A stretch of DNA of 43,239 nucleotides from Eubacteriales bacterium (GCA_028693055.1 JAQUWD010000034.1:1-43239), one strand, 5' to 3'; shown: positions 8,269 through 17,649, counted from the first letter of the stretch. Notes: generated by a model from the letters alone, not told the origin. A program made the numbers and translations.

Positions 8269-8991
8269 ATGCCGATGTGGAACCCATGGCGCGGCTGCCA
8301 TCGTTTCAGCGAAGGCTGCGCCCATTGCTACATACATAAGGGTGATTCCAAACGGGGTGTAGATACCAACGAGATTGTTAAAACGGACCATTTCTTCGCA
8401 CCCATCGAAAAAAATAAATCTGGTGCTTATAAAATGAAGCCCGATCAATTGGTGTATCTATGCTTTTCCACCGATTTTCTTCTACAGGACGCTGATCTAT
8501 GGCGAGAGGAATGCTGGGCTATGATTCGGGAACGAACGGACCTGCGTTTTCTGTTCCTGACCAAGCGTATTGAACGATTTATGGATTGCGTTCCATCGGA
8601 CTGGGGCGATGGTTATGATAATGTGATTGTCGGCTGCACGGTTGAGAATCAGATACGCGCCGAAGAGCGGCTGCCCGTCTTTATGCGTCTACCGATCAAG
8701 CACAAGGATATTATCTGCCAACCGATGATTAGCGCCATCGATCTTTCCCCTTATTTAGAGGGCGTAGAACTGGTGGTGGTGGGCGGCGAGTCAGACCGGG
8801 AAGCCCGCCCGTTAGACTATGACTGGGTACTTACCATTCGTCAGCAATGCATCGCTCAAAATGTAAGCTTTGAGTTTCGTCAATGCGGAACCTATTTTAT
8901 CAAAGAAGGAAAGACATATACATTAAATGTTCGCCAGTTATGCGCGCAAGCCAAAAAGGCGGATATTAACTTTCTGGCTTCCCAACTGTAG
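8269..8991 (+). CDS. DUF5131 (phage Gp37/Gp68-type) protein
   Basis: The 240-residue protein carries the DUF5131 pattern: WNPWRGCHRFSEGCAHCY at the N-terminus with three cysteines (CX6CX2C, about residues 10-20), then FLFLTKRIERF, VIVGCTVENQ and VVGGESDREARPLDYDWV. The family was first named from phage genes and looks like a radical-SAM-like barrel; its reaction is not known to me. AAAGGAGG lies eight bases before the ATG. It directly follows the hairpin cassette and precedes a GNAT gene by 15 bases, so the two are probably co-transcribed. The phage-type family next to a repeat element may suggest acquisition by transfer (inference). Confidence 0.8.
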   Translation: MPMWNPWRGCHRFSEGCAHCYIHKGDSKRGVDTNEIVKTDHFFAPIEKNKSGAYKMKPDQLVYLCFSTDFLLQDADLWREECWAMIRERTDLRFLFLTKRIERFMDCVPSDWGDGYDNVIVGCTVENQIRAEERLPVFMRLPIKHKDIICQPMISAIDLSPYLEGVELVVVGGESDREARPLDYDWVLTIRQQCIAQNVSFEFRQCGTYFIKEGKTYTLNVRQLCAQAKKADINFLASQL

Positions 8992-9006
8992 AAGGAGAAA
9001 TGAGCA

Positions 9007-9549
9007 ATGGGAAAACTTATCCTAGAAACCCCGAGGCTCACCTTGCGTGAAATAACCATGGACGACTTTACACCATGGCATCGAATCCTTTCAGACCCGG
9101 AAACAATGCAATACTATCCCAGCCCCTTTAGCGAAGAAAAGACCAAGAGCTGGATTGATTGGAGCATCGATAATTATCAAAAATATGGCTTTGGACTATG
9201 GGCCGTTCTGTTAAAGGACAGCGATCAATGGATTGGCGACTGCGGTATCACAATGCAGAACATCTATCATGACGGGCGACTATTTCCCGAAATTGGTTAC
9301 CACATCGATAAGCAATTTTGGAACATGGGATACGCTTCGGAGGCTGCCAAAGCGTGCTTGCAATTTATTTTCAAAAATACAGATTACGACGAAGTATTCT
9401 GCTATCAAAAATGGACGAACCTACCCTCCAGAAGAGTAGCGGAAAAAATGGGTATGTTTCTACGCAAAGAATACGCGGACGAAAAAAATGGAAAGACAAG
9501 CGTCTATTCCATCACTAGAGCTGGTTGGGATTCTTCCTTCCCTGAATAG
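9007..9549 (+). CDS. GNAT-family N-acetyltransferase (RimJ-like)
   Basis: The 180-residue protein begins LILETPRLTLREITMDDF, the usual start of RimJ/RimL-type acetyltransferases, and has the acetyl-CoA region IGYHIDKQFWNMGYASEAAKACLQF (residues about 97-122) followed by VFCYQKWTNLPSRRVAEKMGM. Members transfer acetyl from acetyl-CoA to amines on proteins, antibiotics or metabolites; the substrate cannot be read from sequence. GAAGGAG precedes the ATG. It is the second gene of a short operon with the DUF5131 gene. No clear terminator follows. Confidence 0.85.
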   Translation: MGKLILETPRLTLREITMDDFTPWHRILSDPETMQYYPSPFSEEKTKSWIDWSIDNYQKYGFGLWAVLLKDSDQWIGDCGITMQNIYHDGRLFPEIGYHIDKQFWNMGYASEAAKACLQFIFKNTDYDEVFCYQKWTNLPSRRVAEKMGMFLRKEYADEKNGKTSVYSITRAGWDSSFPE

Positions 9550-9573
9550 ATTCCCTTTGCCAAAACCACCAGC

Positions 9574-10193
9574 CGCCATCCGTATACGCTACTGGCAATG
9601 CTGGAAACATTAAACATTTGAATCTCATTGGTTTTGCGGGGCGAGTATGCAAGCTTCATCGAACTCTACTTTGATAAAAAGATAGTGCGACTTAACGTAT
9701 CGACAGTTGGTTTGTTCCTTATCCCATGGCGGCATTCAATCAATCCAGCGGATTTGTACCTGCGGAGACCGTCGCGACGATTGCCATATTTGCGTGACTG
9801 ACGGATAGGCTGCAACTGCGCCAAAAACCGGATGCAGGCTCCAAATCACTGGGCATGTTCTACGGCGGCGTATCCGTCACCGTCACAGCGCAGGACGTGA
9901 AAGATGCGCAAGGCGGCGTGTGGTGCGAGGTGTGCGTAGGCGATCTGACGGGCTATATGAAGCGGCAGTATTTGTCGTTTTTGTCGGGAGATTTCGCTTT
10001 TGAATATCCGCTGGTAACGCTGACGGCAACGGCGAATGAGGATGTTGGTTTAGAAACTGGCGATGGAACCCTTTCGCTGCCGACTGGGTCTGCAGTACAG
10101 CTACTGGGCGCAGCGGGAGATCGCTACTACGTTAAGGCAAATGAGCGATATGGCTGGCTTGCGCAGAAGTTCGTAACGATTTTAGAACCATAA
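9574..10193 (+). pseudogene. Decayed SH3-domain protein gene
   Basis: Coding-like fragments run in order but in a broken frame. Frame one reads HPYTLLAMLETLNI, a TGA at 9619, then a stretch including GEYASFIELYFDKK; near 9693 the signal moves to another frame (DSWFVPYPMAAFNQ, FVPAETVATIAIFA), which meets a TGA at 9795; it then continues in the same frame as DRLQLRQKPDAGSKSLG to 10193. The last part matches the SH3 segment of the two following genes (DRLHLREKP..ARSLGKYY). An ATG at 9855 gives 112 residues, but it falls inside the SH3 domain and lacks a signal peptide. I read it as a degenerate gene with two stops and one frameshift. A short functional gene from 9855 is the alternative. Confidence 0.6.
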
Positions 10194-10206
10194 GGAGGAC
10201 GATTGG

Positions 10207-11724
10207 ATGGAAAGGCTTAGTCATACGTGGTTAGTGCTGCTGCTCGTTTTGCTTTGCACCTTACCGCTTGCTGCATTCGCTGATTCGGCAGAGGAGCGAA
10301 TTCTGGTCAGCCTGATGGCGGCTCATCCTGCGGCACAATCCGTGCAAACGGTATGCGAAGGCGACATTGCCGCGGCAGTGCTAACCGACGGCGATACAAA
10401 GGTGCTGTGTATTTGGGAAAAGCAGGCCGATCAATGGCAACTTGTTTGCGACAATCCTAAGGCGCTGTTGCCCAACGAACCACTACCTGCGCTCTCACTG
10501 AATAGCGATCAGATGCTGCAATGGCAATACGTTGGAGATAACGGGCCGTCCGCTTTCACCACTTGGAAGAATCTAGATGGCAGCTGGAATCCAGTAGGAC
10601 AAAACGTAATAGATCATCTGACCGATGGCGGACGGTTTGTTCATCAGGTACAATGGAGCGTCGACAGCATGATGACGCGCTGGAACGTTGTGTACGATGC
10701 GGCGGAAAAGCTCATGTCCGAATCGGCGGATGCGTTTCCTGCGCCGTGGCTCGCAGACTGCATTCGTCCGGCGAATTTCGACGTTTCCCGTTTCCCTGTT
10801 TACACCTTTGAGGAGTACGATGGTCAATGGCCTGCGCAGGACTTCATCCGCGAGGCAGCCCGTCAGCTGCTGCCAAACGACAGGTTCGTGAGCGGCTCGC
10901 TATCCAACGGAAATTTGCAATTTCTGATGGAGAAACCCGATGGAACGCGCGTGTTTGCGGGCGTCACAGGGGATGCCAATCAACTCTCGATCTGCGAAAG
11001 CTCGCCGTTGCCCGATGGTAGTTATTACGGCGTGGAGAACTTCACCAATTCGCTACAAATCAACGGCCTTTGCGTCACCCTGAAAAAGCAGGAAAACGCG
11101 CCCTGTTGGGGCGTATATTCCCTGATGGGCTATCATCGTGACAGCGAGGATTTGATATTTGGTCCAAACGTACTGTACCGCGCGGAGGATCCCAGCACGC
11201 TGTGCATCGGCGCGCATCCATGGAGCGACATTCGTTCCATCGATTGGTCGACACTGCCCACGAGCTTTGATGAGGCCGTCGATTCGGTCAATGGCGACGA
11301 CTGGGCAATTGTGCGTAACCCCAACCCACAAGATCGGCTTCATCTGCGTGAAAAGCCTGACAAAACAGCGCGTTCGTTGGGCAAGTATTACAGCGGCACG
11401 CCCGTGCGCGTGCTGGAAAGTGTAGGCGCATGGACGCGCGTCAATATTGGCGGCATTGTCGAGGGCTGGATGATGACGGAGTATCTGAGCTTTCAACAGC
11501 CCTATGTTGTTTCGCTGAATGCAATGCCCGAACTGTACTTCAAAAACGGTTCGGCAGAGCTTTACGCGCAGCCAAATACGTCCGCGGAATGTCGCGTTGT
11601 GACCAACGATTACGGCATGAAGGTCATTGGCGTGATCGGTGACGAATGGACGCATGTCTGGTTTCCGCTAACGGCTGAGACGGGATATATCATGGCAAGC
11701 GAATTATTCAAAGGCAACGGCTGA
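10207..11724 (+). CDS. Secreted SH3-domain protein, tandem paralogue 1
   Basis: The 505-residue protein starts with a signal peptide (hydrophobic LVLLLVLLCTLPLAAFA, cleavage likely near residue 25). A bacterial SH3-type domain lies at about residues 370-430 (NPNPQDRLHLREKP, SLGKYYSGTPVRVLE, GWMMTEYL), and the last 75 residues look like a second, weaker SH3-like repeat. Residues 30-365 contain no domain I recognise. SH3 domains of this type usually bind cell-wall peptides, so a wall-associated or secreted role is likely. AAGGAGG precedes the ATG by eight bases. The next gene encodes a paralogue of nearly equal length, with matching HPWSDI, DWxxLPTS and LHLR blocks. Confidence 0.75.
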   Translation: MERLSHTWLVLLLVLLCTLPLAAFADSAEERILVSLMAAHPAAQSVQTVCEGDIAAAVLTDGDTKVLCIWEKQADQWQLVCDNPKALLPNEPLPALSLNSDQMLQWQYVGDNGPSAFTTWKNLDGSWNPVGQNVIDHLTDGGRFVHQVQWSVDSMMTRWNVVYDAAEKLMSESADAFPAPWLADCIRPANFDVSRFPVYTFEEYDGQWPAQDFIREAARQLLPNDRFVSGSLSNGNLQFLMEKPDGTRVFAGVTGDANQLSICESSPLPDGSYYGVENFTNSLQINGLCVTLKKQENAPCWGVYSLMGYHRDSEDLIFGPNVLYRAEDPSTLCIGAHPWSDIRSIDWSTLPTSFDEAVDSVNGDDWAIVRNPNPQDRLHLREKPDKTARSLGKYYSGTPVRVLESVGAWTRVNIGGIVEGWMMTEYLSFQQPYVVSLNAMPELYFKNGSAELYAQPNTSAECRVVTNDYGMKVIGVIGDEWTHVWFPLTAETGYIMASELFKGNG

Positions 11725-11758
11725 GTCAAAAGGCCGTCAACAAAAGGGAGAGTAAACC

Positions 11759-13279
11759 ATGAAGCGAGTATTTTTGGTGATCCTAATGGCGATTCTATTC
11801 GCTTTTGCTTCCGGCGGCCTTGCGGAGGAACAGACGGTGGACGCCGCCGCGCTGGAAGCACTAGGCGCAGCCCATGTGGGCTATGCCGTTGTTTCACCGA
11901 CGCAATGGGGCGACACAGCGGCGGCCGCCTTATGCAAAGACGGTGAAAGCATTCTTTGTGTTGCGCAGAAGCAGAACGGCGCATGGCGCGTGACCGTCGA
12001 CAACAAGAACGCGCTTGGGAAGGTCGATCGGCTTTCTTCCATTACGCTGGACACGGACACAACGCTGTTTTGGCGCTATCTGTGGAATGATCATTCCTGC
12101 ATCTATACGGCAATCTGCAAGGATGGCCTTTGGCGTGTGATCAATTGGATGCTCTTCATACCAACCGATGACGGAATCCGTGAGGAGCGAATGTCCTTCC
12201 TCGATGTGGGCGGCGTTCCTACGATGATGCATACGGTTTATGACGAGGATGAAAATGGAAACGTTTTGTCTTGCGTCAACAGCATTCCCTATCCGATTGG
12301 GGAACTAGCCGATCTGTCATCGCTCGCGGACTTTGACGTGACTCGCTTTCCTGACTACGCTTACCCTTTGACAGATATGTCGAATGAATCCATCAAGGCC
12401 GCTGCAGCTGCCTATTTGTTTCCTGAGGATATCTATTTAGGCGGTTCGCTTACAGAAAACTCCATGCAGTTTCTGTTGGGCAAACCAAACGGAGCCTTGG
12501 TGCTTGCAGGCGTGACATTTACGGAATCGAACGGCTGGAAAGTCGTTGAAAGCACGCCGCTTCCGGAAGGCACCGTCTACGGGTATCAGAATTTCGACAC
12601 CTCGCTGTACTTCCCCAATGGGCTGCTGGCTGATGTGAGCCTGTTTGCTGATGGCAAATGGGGCGTTTCCCTGGTTGTGGGAAATAATAACGAAACGTCA
12701 TCTATTGTGCTGGGGGAAAACTGGCTTGCAGACCAACTGCTTGCAGCCAGTACATGCTACTACGGGGATCATCCGTGGAGCGACATCACATGCATGGATT
12801 GGAACGCGCTGCCCACAAGCCTTGAAAGCGCTGTGCAGCGGATAGATCAGTCCGCCTGGGCGGTTGTCAATAATCCCAATCCGACGGACAGGCTGCATCT
12901 ACGCACAGCGCCGCAAAAGGACGCGTCCTCCTTAGGCAAGTATTACAACGGCACAGCGGTTCGCGTGCTGGACGAAAACGGCGAGTGGCTTCATGTGGAC
13001 GTATACGGCGTGGAAGGCTGGATGATGAAGCAGTATCTTGCGCGCGGTGAAGCCATGAAAGCGGTCATTCCAAGAGTGCCGACGCCAAATGCTGCAACTC
13101 ATCTGATTAATCTGTATGAAACCTCCAACAGCGAGTATCCGTTCTATAAGCTAACCAGCGATGGTGATTGGCTTGACATGCGGATTTGCGGCGTTGTAGG
13201 AGGCGATTGGTTTCACGTCTGGTTTATGGACTCGGGACGCAGCGGATATGTGCGGCAAAGCGCGCTTACGCTTGAATAG
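11759..13279 (+). CDS. Secreted SH3-domain protein, tandem paralogue 2
   Basis: The 506-residue protein has a signal peptide (MKRVFLVILMAILFAFASGG, then LAEEQ) and the same layout as its upstream neighbour: an unrecognised N-terminal region of about 360 residues, an SH3-type domain at about 370-430 (NPNPTDRLHLRTAP, SLGKYYNGTAVRVLD, GWMMKQYL) and a C-terminal SH3-like repeat. Shared blocks include HPWSDI, LPTS and GKPNGALVLAGVTF against EKPDGTRVFAGVTG. The two genes are 34 bases apart and diverged well before now, so this is an old tandem duplication. AAGGGAGAG serves as ribosome binding site. Function unknown; the protein is presumably exported. Confidence 0.75.
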   Translation: MKRVFLVILMAILFAFASGGLAEEQTVDAAALEALGAAHVGYAVVSPTQWGDTAAAALCKDGESILCVAQKQNGAWRVTVDNKNALGKVDRLSSITLDTDTTLFWRYLWNDHSCIYTAICKDGLWRVINWMLFIPTDDGIREERMSFLDVGGVPTMMHTVYDEDENGNVLSCVNSIPYPIGELADLSSLADFDVTRFPDYAYPLTDMSNESIKAAAAAYLFPEDIYLGGSLTENSMQFLLGKPNGALVLAGVTFTESNGWKVVESTPLPEGTVYGYQNFDTSLYFPNGLLADVSLFADGKWGVSLVVGNNNETSSIVLGENWLADQLLAASTCYYGDHPWSDITCMDWNALPTSLESAVQRIDQSAWAVVNNPNPTDRLHLRTAPQKDASSLGKYYNGTAVRVLDENGEWLHVDVYGVEGWMMKQYLARGEAMKAVIPRVPTPNAATHLINLYETSNSEYPFYKLTSDGDWLDMRICGVVGGDWFHVWFMDSGRSGYVRQSALTLE

Positions 13280-13492
13280 CATTGACCCGTATAGCGACAA
13301 GAAGCAGCTTCCTATTCATACCGTTGTTCTCTCCATGACGCACAACAAAACCGGCGCAGAGCTTATTTACTTTGCTACGGATGCTCAGAGCGCTCCTTTC
13401 AATTGCCTTTCGCACGCCCGCACCCAATGACAAAGGCGTTGCGCGTGGCGCATCCTCCTTTCTTTGTCTTTTGAAGCTAACAGCAAAGAATA

Positions 13493-13543
13493 GTGCGTGG
13501 CTATCACGGCATCAATACCGTCGATCCAGCCACGCACCATTTT
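13493..13543 (+). terminator. Hairpin, possible terminator of the SH3 operon
   Basis: GTGCGTGGCT (13493-13502) pairs perfectly with AGCCACGCAC (13528-13537), with a small inner ACGG/CCGT stem, and is followed by TTTT after CA. A second 8-bp hairpin (CAGACCTT / AAGGTCTG) lies at 13551-13573. The T run is short, so the terminator role is uncertain. The rest of 13280-13766 holds no intact gene that I can support. Confidence 0.45.
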
Positions 13544-13612
13544 CCGTTATCAGACCTTAATGCTAAAGGTCTGCCGATCCCTGAACAGTCCCCTAGGCTA
13601 CAATTCTCAAAT

Positions 13613-13759
13613 CTATTTCGTAGTTAAGCTCTCATTACATGAAATTGTGTAGGTACTTCCGTTCCCAAACCTCAAGGTTGCATCGTCAAGAATCATACAA
13701 TCGCTATACTGCATAGATCCCTTCCGCAGTGCAATACATAAGGTATCACCGTTGATCTT
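13613..13759 (-). pseudogene. Possible C-terminal gene remnant
   Basis: The minus strand has 48 open codons ending in TAG at 13615-13613 (reading KINGDTLCIAL, then DDATLRFGNGSTYTISCNE). A TAA lies directly upstream of the first codon, and only an internal ATG (codon 16, after GGAAGGG) could start it. The composition looks protein-like, but the length is short enough to occur by chance. It could be the tail of a lost gene downstream of the permease. I do not recognise it. Confidence 0.25.
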
Positions 13760-13769
13760 TTAACGAGGT

Positions 13770-15767
13770 TCACTGCTTCTCGTTCACAATCCGATAGTAG
13801 ACCTTCGCTGTCAGCAGATATACCGCGCCATAAATAAGCGCGAACACGATAAAGCTGCAAATTAAGCAGATCAACATCAGCGTTTTATTAAACATACCCA
13901 GCGCCATAAACATACGCGTGATACTGGGAAATGAGAAGGCGGTGTGAACGCCCGCCGCCGCTAATGGTAGGAAGAACACCATAACAATCTGGGAGCTGAT
14001 GCTGCGCTTGATTTCCTTTTGGCTTAGGCCAACCTTACGCATAATGTGGAAGCGTTCCTTATCCTCATAGCCTTCTGATATCTGCTTATAATAAATGATT
14101 AGAATCATTGCCATCATAAACAGCAATCCGAGAAAAAGGCCTACAAAGAGCAGCCCGCCGTAAAGCTGGCGTAAATCATCCGCCATCTCCGGGCGGCTGT
14201 CCACATTAATCGAGTTTATTTCATTTTCTTGGAAGGCAGCCTTCAAGGCGGTGCGATTATCGCGAATCGCTTGCTGGTTATGCCCTGTCAAGTCATAGCA
14301 CAGGTAGTACTGCTGATTGCTAGCATATTTACCATAGCTTTCCCGTTGCTTTGCGTCGATCCAATTCAGCGTCTCCTGGTCTCGTACGATCATCCAATAC
14401 ACATTGTAGACCACATAACCGCTGACGTCATTGCCCAGCACCTGTTGATCAAACGAGCCTTTAATCTGATAGGTGTTGTTAAATACGGTGAAGGTATCCC
14501 ATGGAAATTCTCCATCCCGGACGGACAAAAGAATTTCGTTTTCTTCTAACGTTTCATTGCTGCCCGTTAAGCGGTTGTAATCATCTAAGGTCATGGACAG
14601 TAAATAAGACGTGGCGTCCCCTAGAAGCAGCTCCTCCTCTGGAATCTCCGAGATATCATCAATAAAGACGTTATCCTTTCGATAGGTTGCATAGGCCAAA
14701 TAGGTGTAATCTCGCGTGTTCTCAAGCTGCACGCCCTGTTCCGTTGCAACCTTCTGCGCTAGCTCCAGCACCTGATCTCTTTTTTCTACCTCTCGTACGG
14801 AGGTGCAGATATCCCGTGGAGAACGCAGATTTACCATATCCTCCATGCCAAACCATAGAGAGCAGGTAGCGAACACCGTCACCAAAACCATGGTGCATAG
14901 GATGCTTACGTTTGCCAACCCGATGGCGTTCTGTTTCATACGGTAGATCATGCCGGACACGTTGATAAAGTGATTGGGCTGATAGTAAAAGCGCTTATTT
15001 TTTCTCAGCGCCTTTAGCAAGCTTATGCTGCCCGCCGTGAACAGTAAGTAGGTACCCAGAATGACCATGACAACGGCGATAAAGAAGAGCAAAATGGAAG
15101 CTACCGCATTGGTCACCTTAATACTGATAAAGTAACCGCCTCCCAGCAGCAGCAAGCCCAATACAGCCAGCACCCATTTGGCCTTTGGCTCCTTCTCCCC
15201 CACCTGACCGCCATGCAAAAGCTCGATGGGCTTGGCAAGATGAATTTGACGGATTGAATTGAGAAGAATCAATGCAAAGGTGGCGGATACGATCATCGCT
15301 GCAAATAGCAATGCGGGAACCGATACATAGAAGGAAAAATCCCCAATCACGCCGCCGAGCATTTTCAGTAGTATGAAGTACAGCACCCTGTCCAGCAAAA
15401 CTCCAAGACCAAAGCCAAGGAACAGGCTGAGCGCAAGGATCATCAGCGTTTCATAGCATACCACCCGGGAGATATGTTTCTTTTCCATCCCAAGGATGTT
15501 CAGCAGCCCAAACTCCATCTTGCGACGCTTCATCAGAAAGCTGTTGGTATAAAACAAGAACACAACCGTAAAAAGGGTGGTGACCCATTGGCCCAAGTTC
15601 AGCGTGAAAATCATATTGCCGTCCTTAAGCGTTGGGTTTTGTGCCAAAGAGGTGATGATGTACAGCATCATGACGGTCAAAACTGCCGTCAGCATGTAGG
15701 GATAGTATATTTTACGATGCTTGCGAATGTTGCCGGCCGCAAGGCGAATAAAAAATCCCTTACCCAT
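13770..15767 (-). CDS. BceB-like ABC transporter permease (FtsX family)
   Basis: The protein of about 665 residues has the BceB layout: an N-terminal MGKGFFIRLAAGNIRKHRKIYYPY, one membrane segment, an FtsX-type group of helices (FLMKRRKMEFGLLNILGMEKKHI), a large extracellular region of about 200 residues in the second half, and a final FtsX group (YEDKERFHIMRKVGLSQKEIKRSI). BceB-type permeases sense and detoxify cell-wall-active peptides such as bacitracin with the ATPase and pass the signal to the kinase. The ATG at 15767 overlaps the ATPase stop by eight bases (ATGGGTAA); the frame is open to a TTG seven codons upstream. It is the last gene of the four-gene module. Confidence 0.88.
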   Translation of the reverse strand: MGKGFFIRLAAGNIRKHRKIYYPYMLTAVLTVMMLYIITSLAQNPTLKDGNMIFTLNLGQWVTTLFTVVFLFYTNSFLMKRRKMEFGLLNILGMEKKHISRVVCYETLMILALSLFLGFGLGVLLDRVLYFILLKMLGGVIGDFSFYVSVPALLFAAMIVSATFALILLNSIRQIHLAKPIELLHGGQVGEKEPKAKWVLAVLGLLLLGGGYFISIKVTNAVASILLFFIAVVMVILGTYLLFTAGSISLLKALRKNKRFYYQPNHFINVSGMIYRMKQNAIGLANVSILCTMVLVTVFATCSLWFGMEDMVNLRSPRDICTSVREVEKRDQVLELAQKVATEQGVQLENTRDYTYLAYATYRKDNVFIDDISEIPEEELLLGDATSYLLSMTLDDYNRLTGSNETLEENEILLSVRDGEFPWDTFTVFNNTYQIKGSFDQQVLGNDVSGYVVYNVYWMIVRDQETLNWIDAKQRESYGKYASNQQYYLCYDLTGHNQQAIRDNRTALKAAFQENEINSINVDSRPEMADDLRQLYGGLLFVGLFLGLLFMMAMILIIYYKQISEGYEDKERFHIMRKVGLSQKEIKRSISSQIVMVFFLPLAAAGVHTAFSFPSITRMFMALGMFNKTLMLICLICSFIVFALIYGAVYLLTAKVYYRIVNEKQ

Positions 15768-16527
15768 GGATCGCACCACCCGTCGCAAGCATGGTCAGGC
15801 TGTCCGAGATCTTTTGGTACAGCTCTTCCGTGGTGCATTTCCCCCTGTAAAGCTGATGGAACACCTCGCCATCCTTAATGAACAGCACCCGTCCGGCATG
15901 GCTGGCAGCCTTCACCGAGTGAGTCACCATCAAGATGGTCTGCCCCTCGTCGTTAATTTCTCCAAAGAGGCGCAGCAATCCATCGGTGGCCTTGCTGTCC
16001 AACGCGCCGGTGGGTTCATCCGCTAAAATCAGCTGAGGCTTTGTGATCAACGCTCTGGCCACTGCCGCCCGCTGCTTCTGGCCGCCGGATACCTCGTAGG
16101 GAAATTTAGAAAGGATGCCGCCTATGCCCAGCTTCTGTGCAATGGGCTGCAGGCGCATTTCCATCTCTTTGTATTCCTTGCCCGCCAGTACCAGCGGCAG
16201 AAAAATGTTATCGCGAATGGAAAAGGTATCCAGCAGGTTAAAGTCCTGAAATACAAAGCCCAGATTGTCCCGACGGAAAGCGGAAATTTCTTTTTCGCGG
16301 ATGCTTACAATGTTCTTGCCCTGCAATAGCACCGTGCCGGAGGTAGGCTTATCCAGCGCCGCCAGAATATTTAGCAGCGTTGTTTTTCCGCTGCCGCTTT
16401 CCCCCATGATGGCAACGTATTCGCCCTCTTCCACGGTAAAGTGAACGTCATGCAGCGCCTGTACTTGATTACCGCCGAAGCGGGTCGTATAAATTTTTTG
16501 GAGATGCTCCACTTCAAGGATCGACAT
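15760..16527 (-). CDS. BceA-like ABC transporter ATP-binding protein
   Basis: The 255-residue ATPase has all nucleotide-binding motifs: Walker A GESGSGKTT, Q-loop FVFQDFNLLDT, signature VSGGQKQR, Walker B LILADEPTGALDSKAT and the H-loop MVTHS. The sequence is typical of the MacB/BceA subgroup that powers FtsX-type permeases. The start at 16527 (MSILEVEHLQKIY) follows an AAAGGAGGGG site; the longer frame from 16590 lacks support. It should form a complex with the permease encoded immediately downstream at the cytoplasmic membrane. A gap of about 117 bases separates it from the kinase gene upstream; I saw no clear promoter there. Confidence 0.92.
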   Translation of the reverse strand: MSILEVEHLQKIYTTRFGGNQVQALHDVHFTVEEGEYVAIMGESGSGKTTLLNILAALDKPTSGTVLLQGKNIVSIREKEISAFRRDNLGFVFQDFNLLDTFSIRDNIFLPLVLAGKEYKEMEMRLQPIAQKLGIGGILSKFPYEVSGGQKQRAAVARALITKPQLILADEPTGALDSKATDGLLRLFGEINDEGQTILMVTHSVKAASHAGRVLFIKDGEVFHQLYRGKCTTEELYQKISDSLTMLATGGAIHG

Positions 16528-16644
16528 AGCAAATCCCCTCCTTTGTTTTTTACCCTGCCAGTATAACAGCGGAAGGGATCGCGCCGCCATCTAACAATCT
16601 TACATTACCGTCCGTAACCTTACAAAGCTGTAAGCTTGCGAAGT

Positions 16645-17649
16645 TCATTCGTGAACGACCTTTTCCCGATTGAGATCAATAATAGCGGTGGTTCCTTTAC
16701 CCAGCTCGCTGACCAGCTGAATATCATGCCCAAGCTTTCTCAGCGTGCGTCTGCACAGATAAAGCCCTAGCCCGGTTGCCCGTTTGTCGCTTCGACCATT
16801 ATAGCCGGTAAAGCCCTGCTCAAAAACTCTGGGCAAATCCTCTGCTGCAATACCGATGCCAGTATCAGAAATTGTGAGCAGACCATCTTTATCCTTGATA
16901 GCGATTTCCCCTGTGTTGGTATATTTGATAGCGTTGGATAGCACCTGCTCTAGTGCGAATAAAAGCCATTTCTCATCCGTCAACACCTTCCGTTCCACCG
17001 GCTCGTAACAAATTCTAAGCTTTTTTTGGATAAACAAGGGGGCGAATTTACGGATCAGCTGCCGTAAAATGCCGTCTAAATCACATTCGCGAATGACATA
17101 ATCCGTAGCGGATGCATTCATACGCGCATAGTTCAGCGCCATATCGGTATATTGCTCAATTTTAAACAGCTCTGCCAGCAAGGCCGCGCTCTGAGCGTCC
17201 GTCCGTTGCTCTAACAGTAAACGCATGGCAGAGATTGGCACCTTCATCTGATGGGTCCACAGGGAGTAGGTGCCCAATTGGTTTCGGCTGTTTTCCGTCA
17301 TTTTACCGCGCAGCGTGTCATTCTCTTTGCATGCTCTGCGGATTAACACATCGTATCTTCGAGCTGTTTCTGTCTGGGGCTGAGGAAAAGGCGTTTCTTC
17401 GTTGAGCGGTGCTTCCATAAGCATCCGCAGCGCGTTTATATGCGATCGCCAACGCATAAAATCAATCATCAGCAGCGCCGCACCTACTACCGCGCTTAAT
17501 AGAGCGCCGTAAAGCGCGGCGGTCAACGGCATATCATACAGCCAAGTCAGCAGACAAAAAATGCCTAGGGTCGCCCCGCTCCAAAGAAAAACCTGCTTGT
17601 GCTCCCTTAAATAGGTGAGCAGCAATCTTTCTGTCCTATTTTCGCTCAT
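16645..17649 (-). CDS. BceS-like intramembrane-sensing histidine kinase
   Basis: The 334-residue kinase has two closely spaced membrane helices (about residues 18-38 and 42-64) with almost no extracellular loop, the mark of intramembrane-sensing kinases that rely on an ABC transporter for input. The phosphoacceptor is His133 in SLWTHQMKVPISAM. The ATPase domain follows with an N-box (ALEQVLSNAIKYTNTGE), DTGIGI and ATGLGLYLCRRTLRKLG. Its start overlaps the response regulator stop by four bases (ATGA), so the pair is translationally coupled. The expected partner is the regulator at 17646-18320 and the expected sensor the Bce-like transporter. Confidence 0.9.
   Translation of the reverse strand: MSENRTERLLLTYLREHKQVFLWSGATLGIFCLLTWLYDMPLTAALYGALLSAVVGAALLMIDFMRWRSHINALRMLMEAPLNEETPFPQPQTETARRYDVLIRRACKENDTLRGKMTENSRNQLGTYSLWTHQMKVPISAMRLLLEQRTDAQSAALLAELFKIEQYTDMALNYARMNASATDYVIRECDLDGILRQLIRKFAPLFIQKKLRICYEPVERKVLTDEKWLLFALEQVLSNAIKYTNTGEIAIKDKDGLLTISDTGIGIAAEDLPRVFEQGFTGYNGRSDKRATGLGLYLCRRTLRKLGHDIQLVSELGKGTTAIIDLNREKVVHE

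Noticed and set aside
13372..13560. 62-codon plus-strand frame after the SH3 genes
   Set aside because: It runs through the hairpin at 13493-13537 and has no ribosome binding site.
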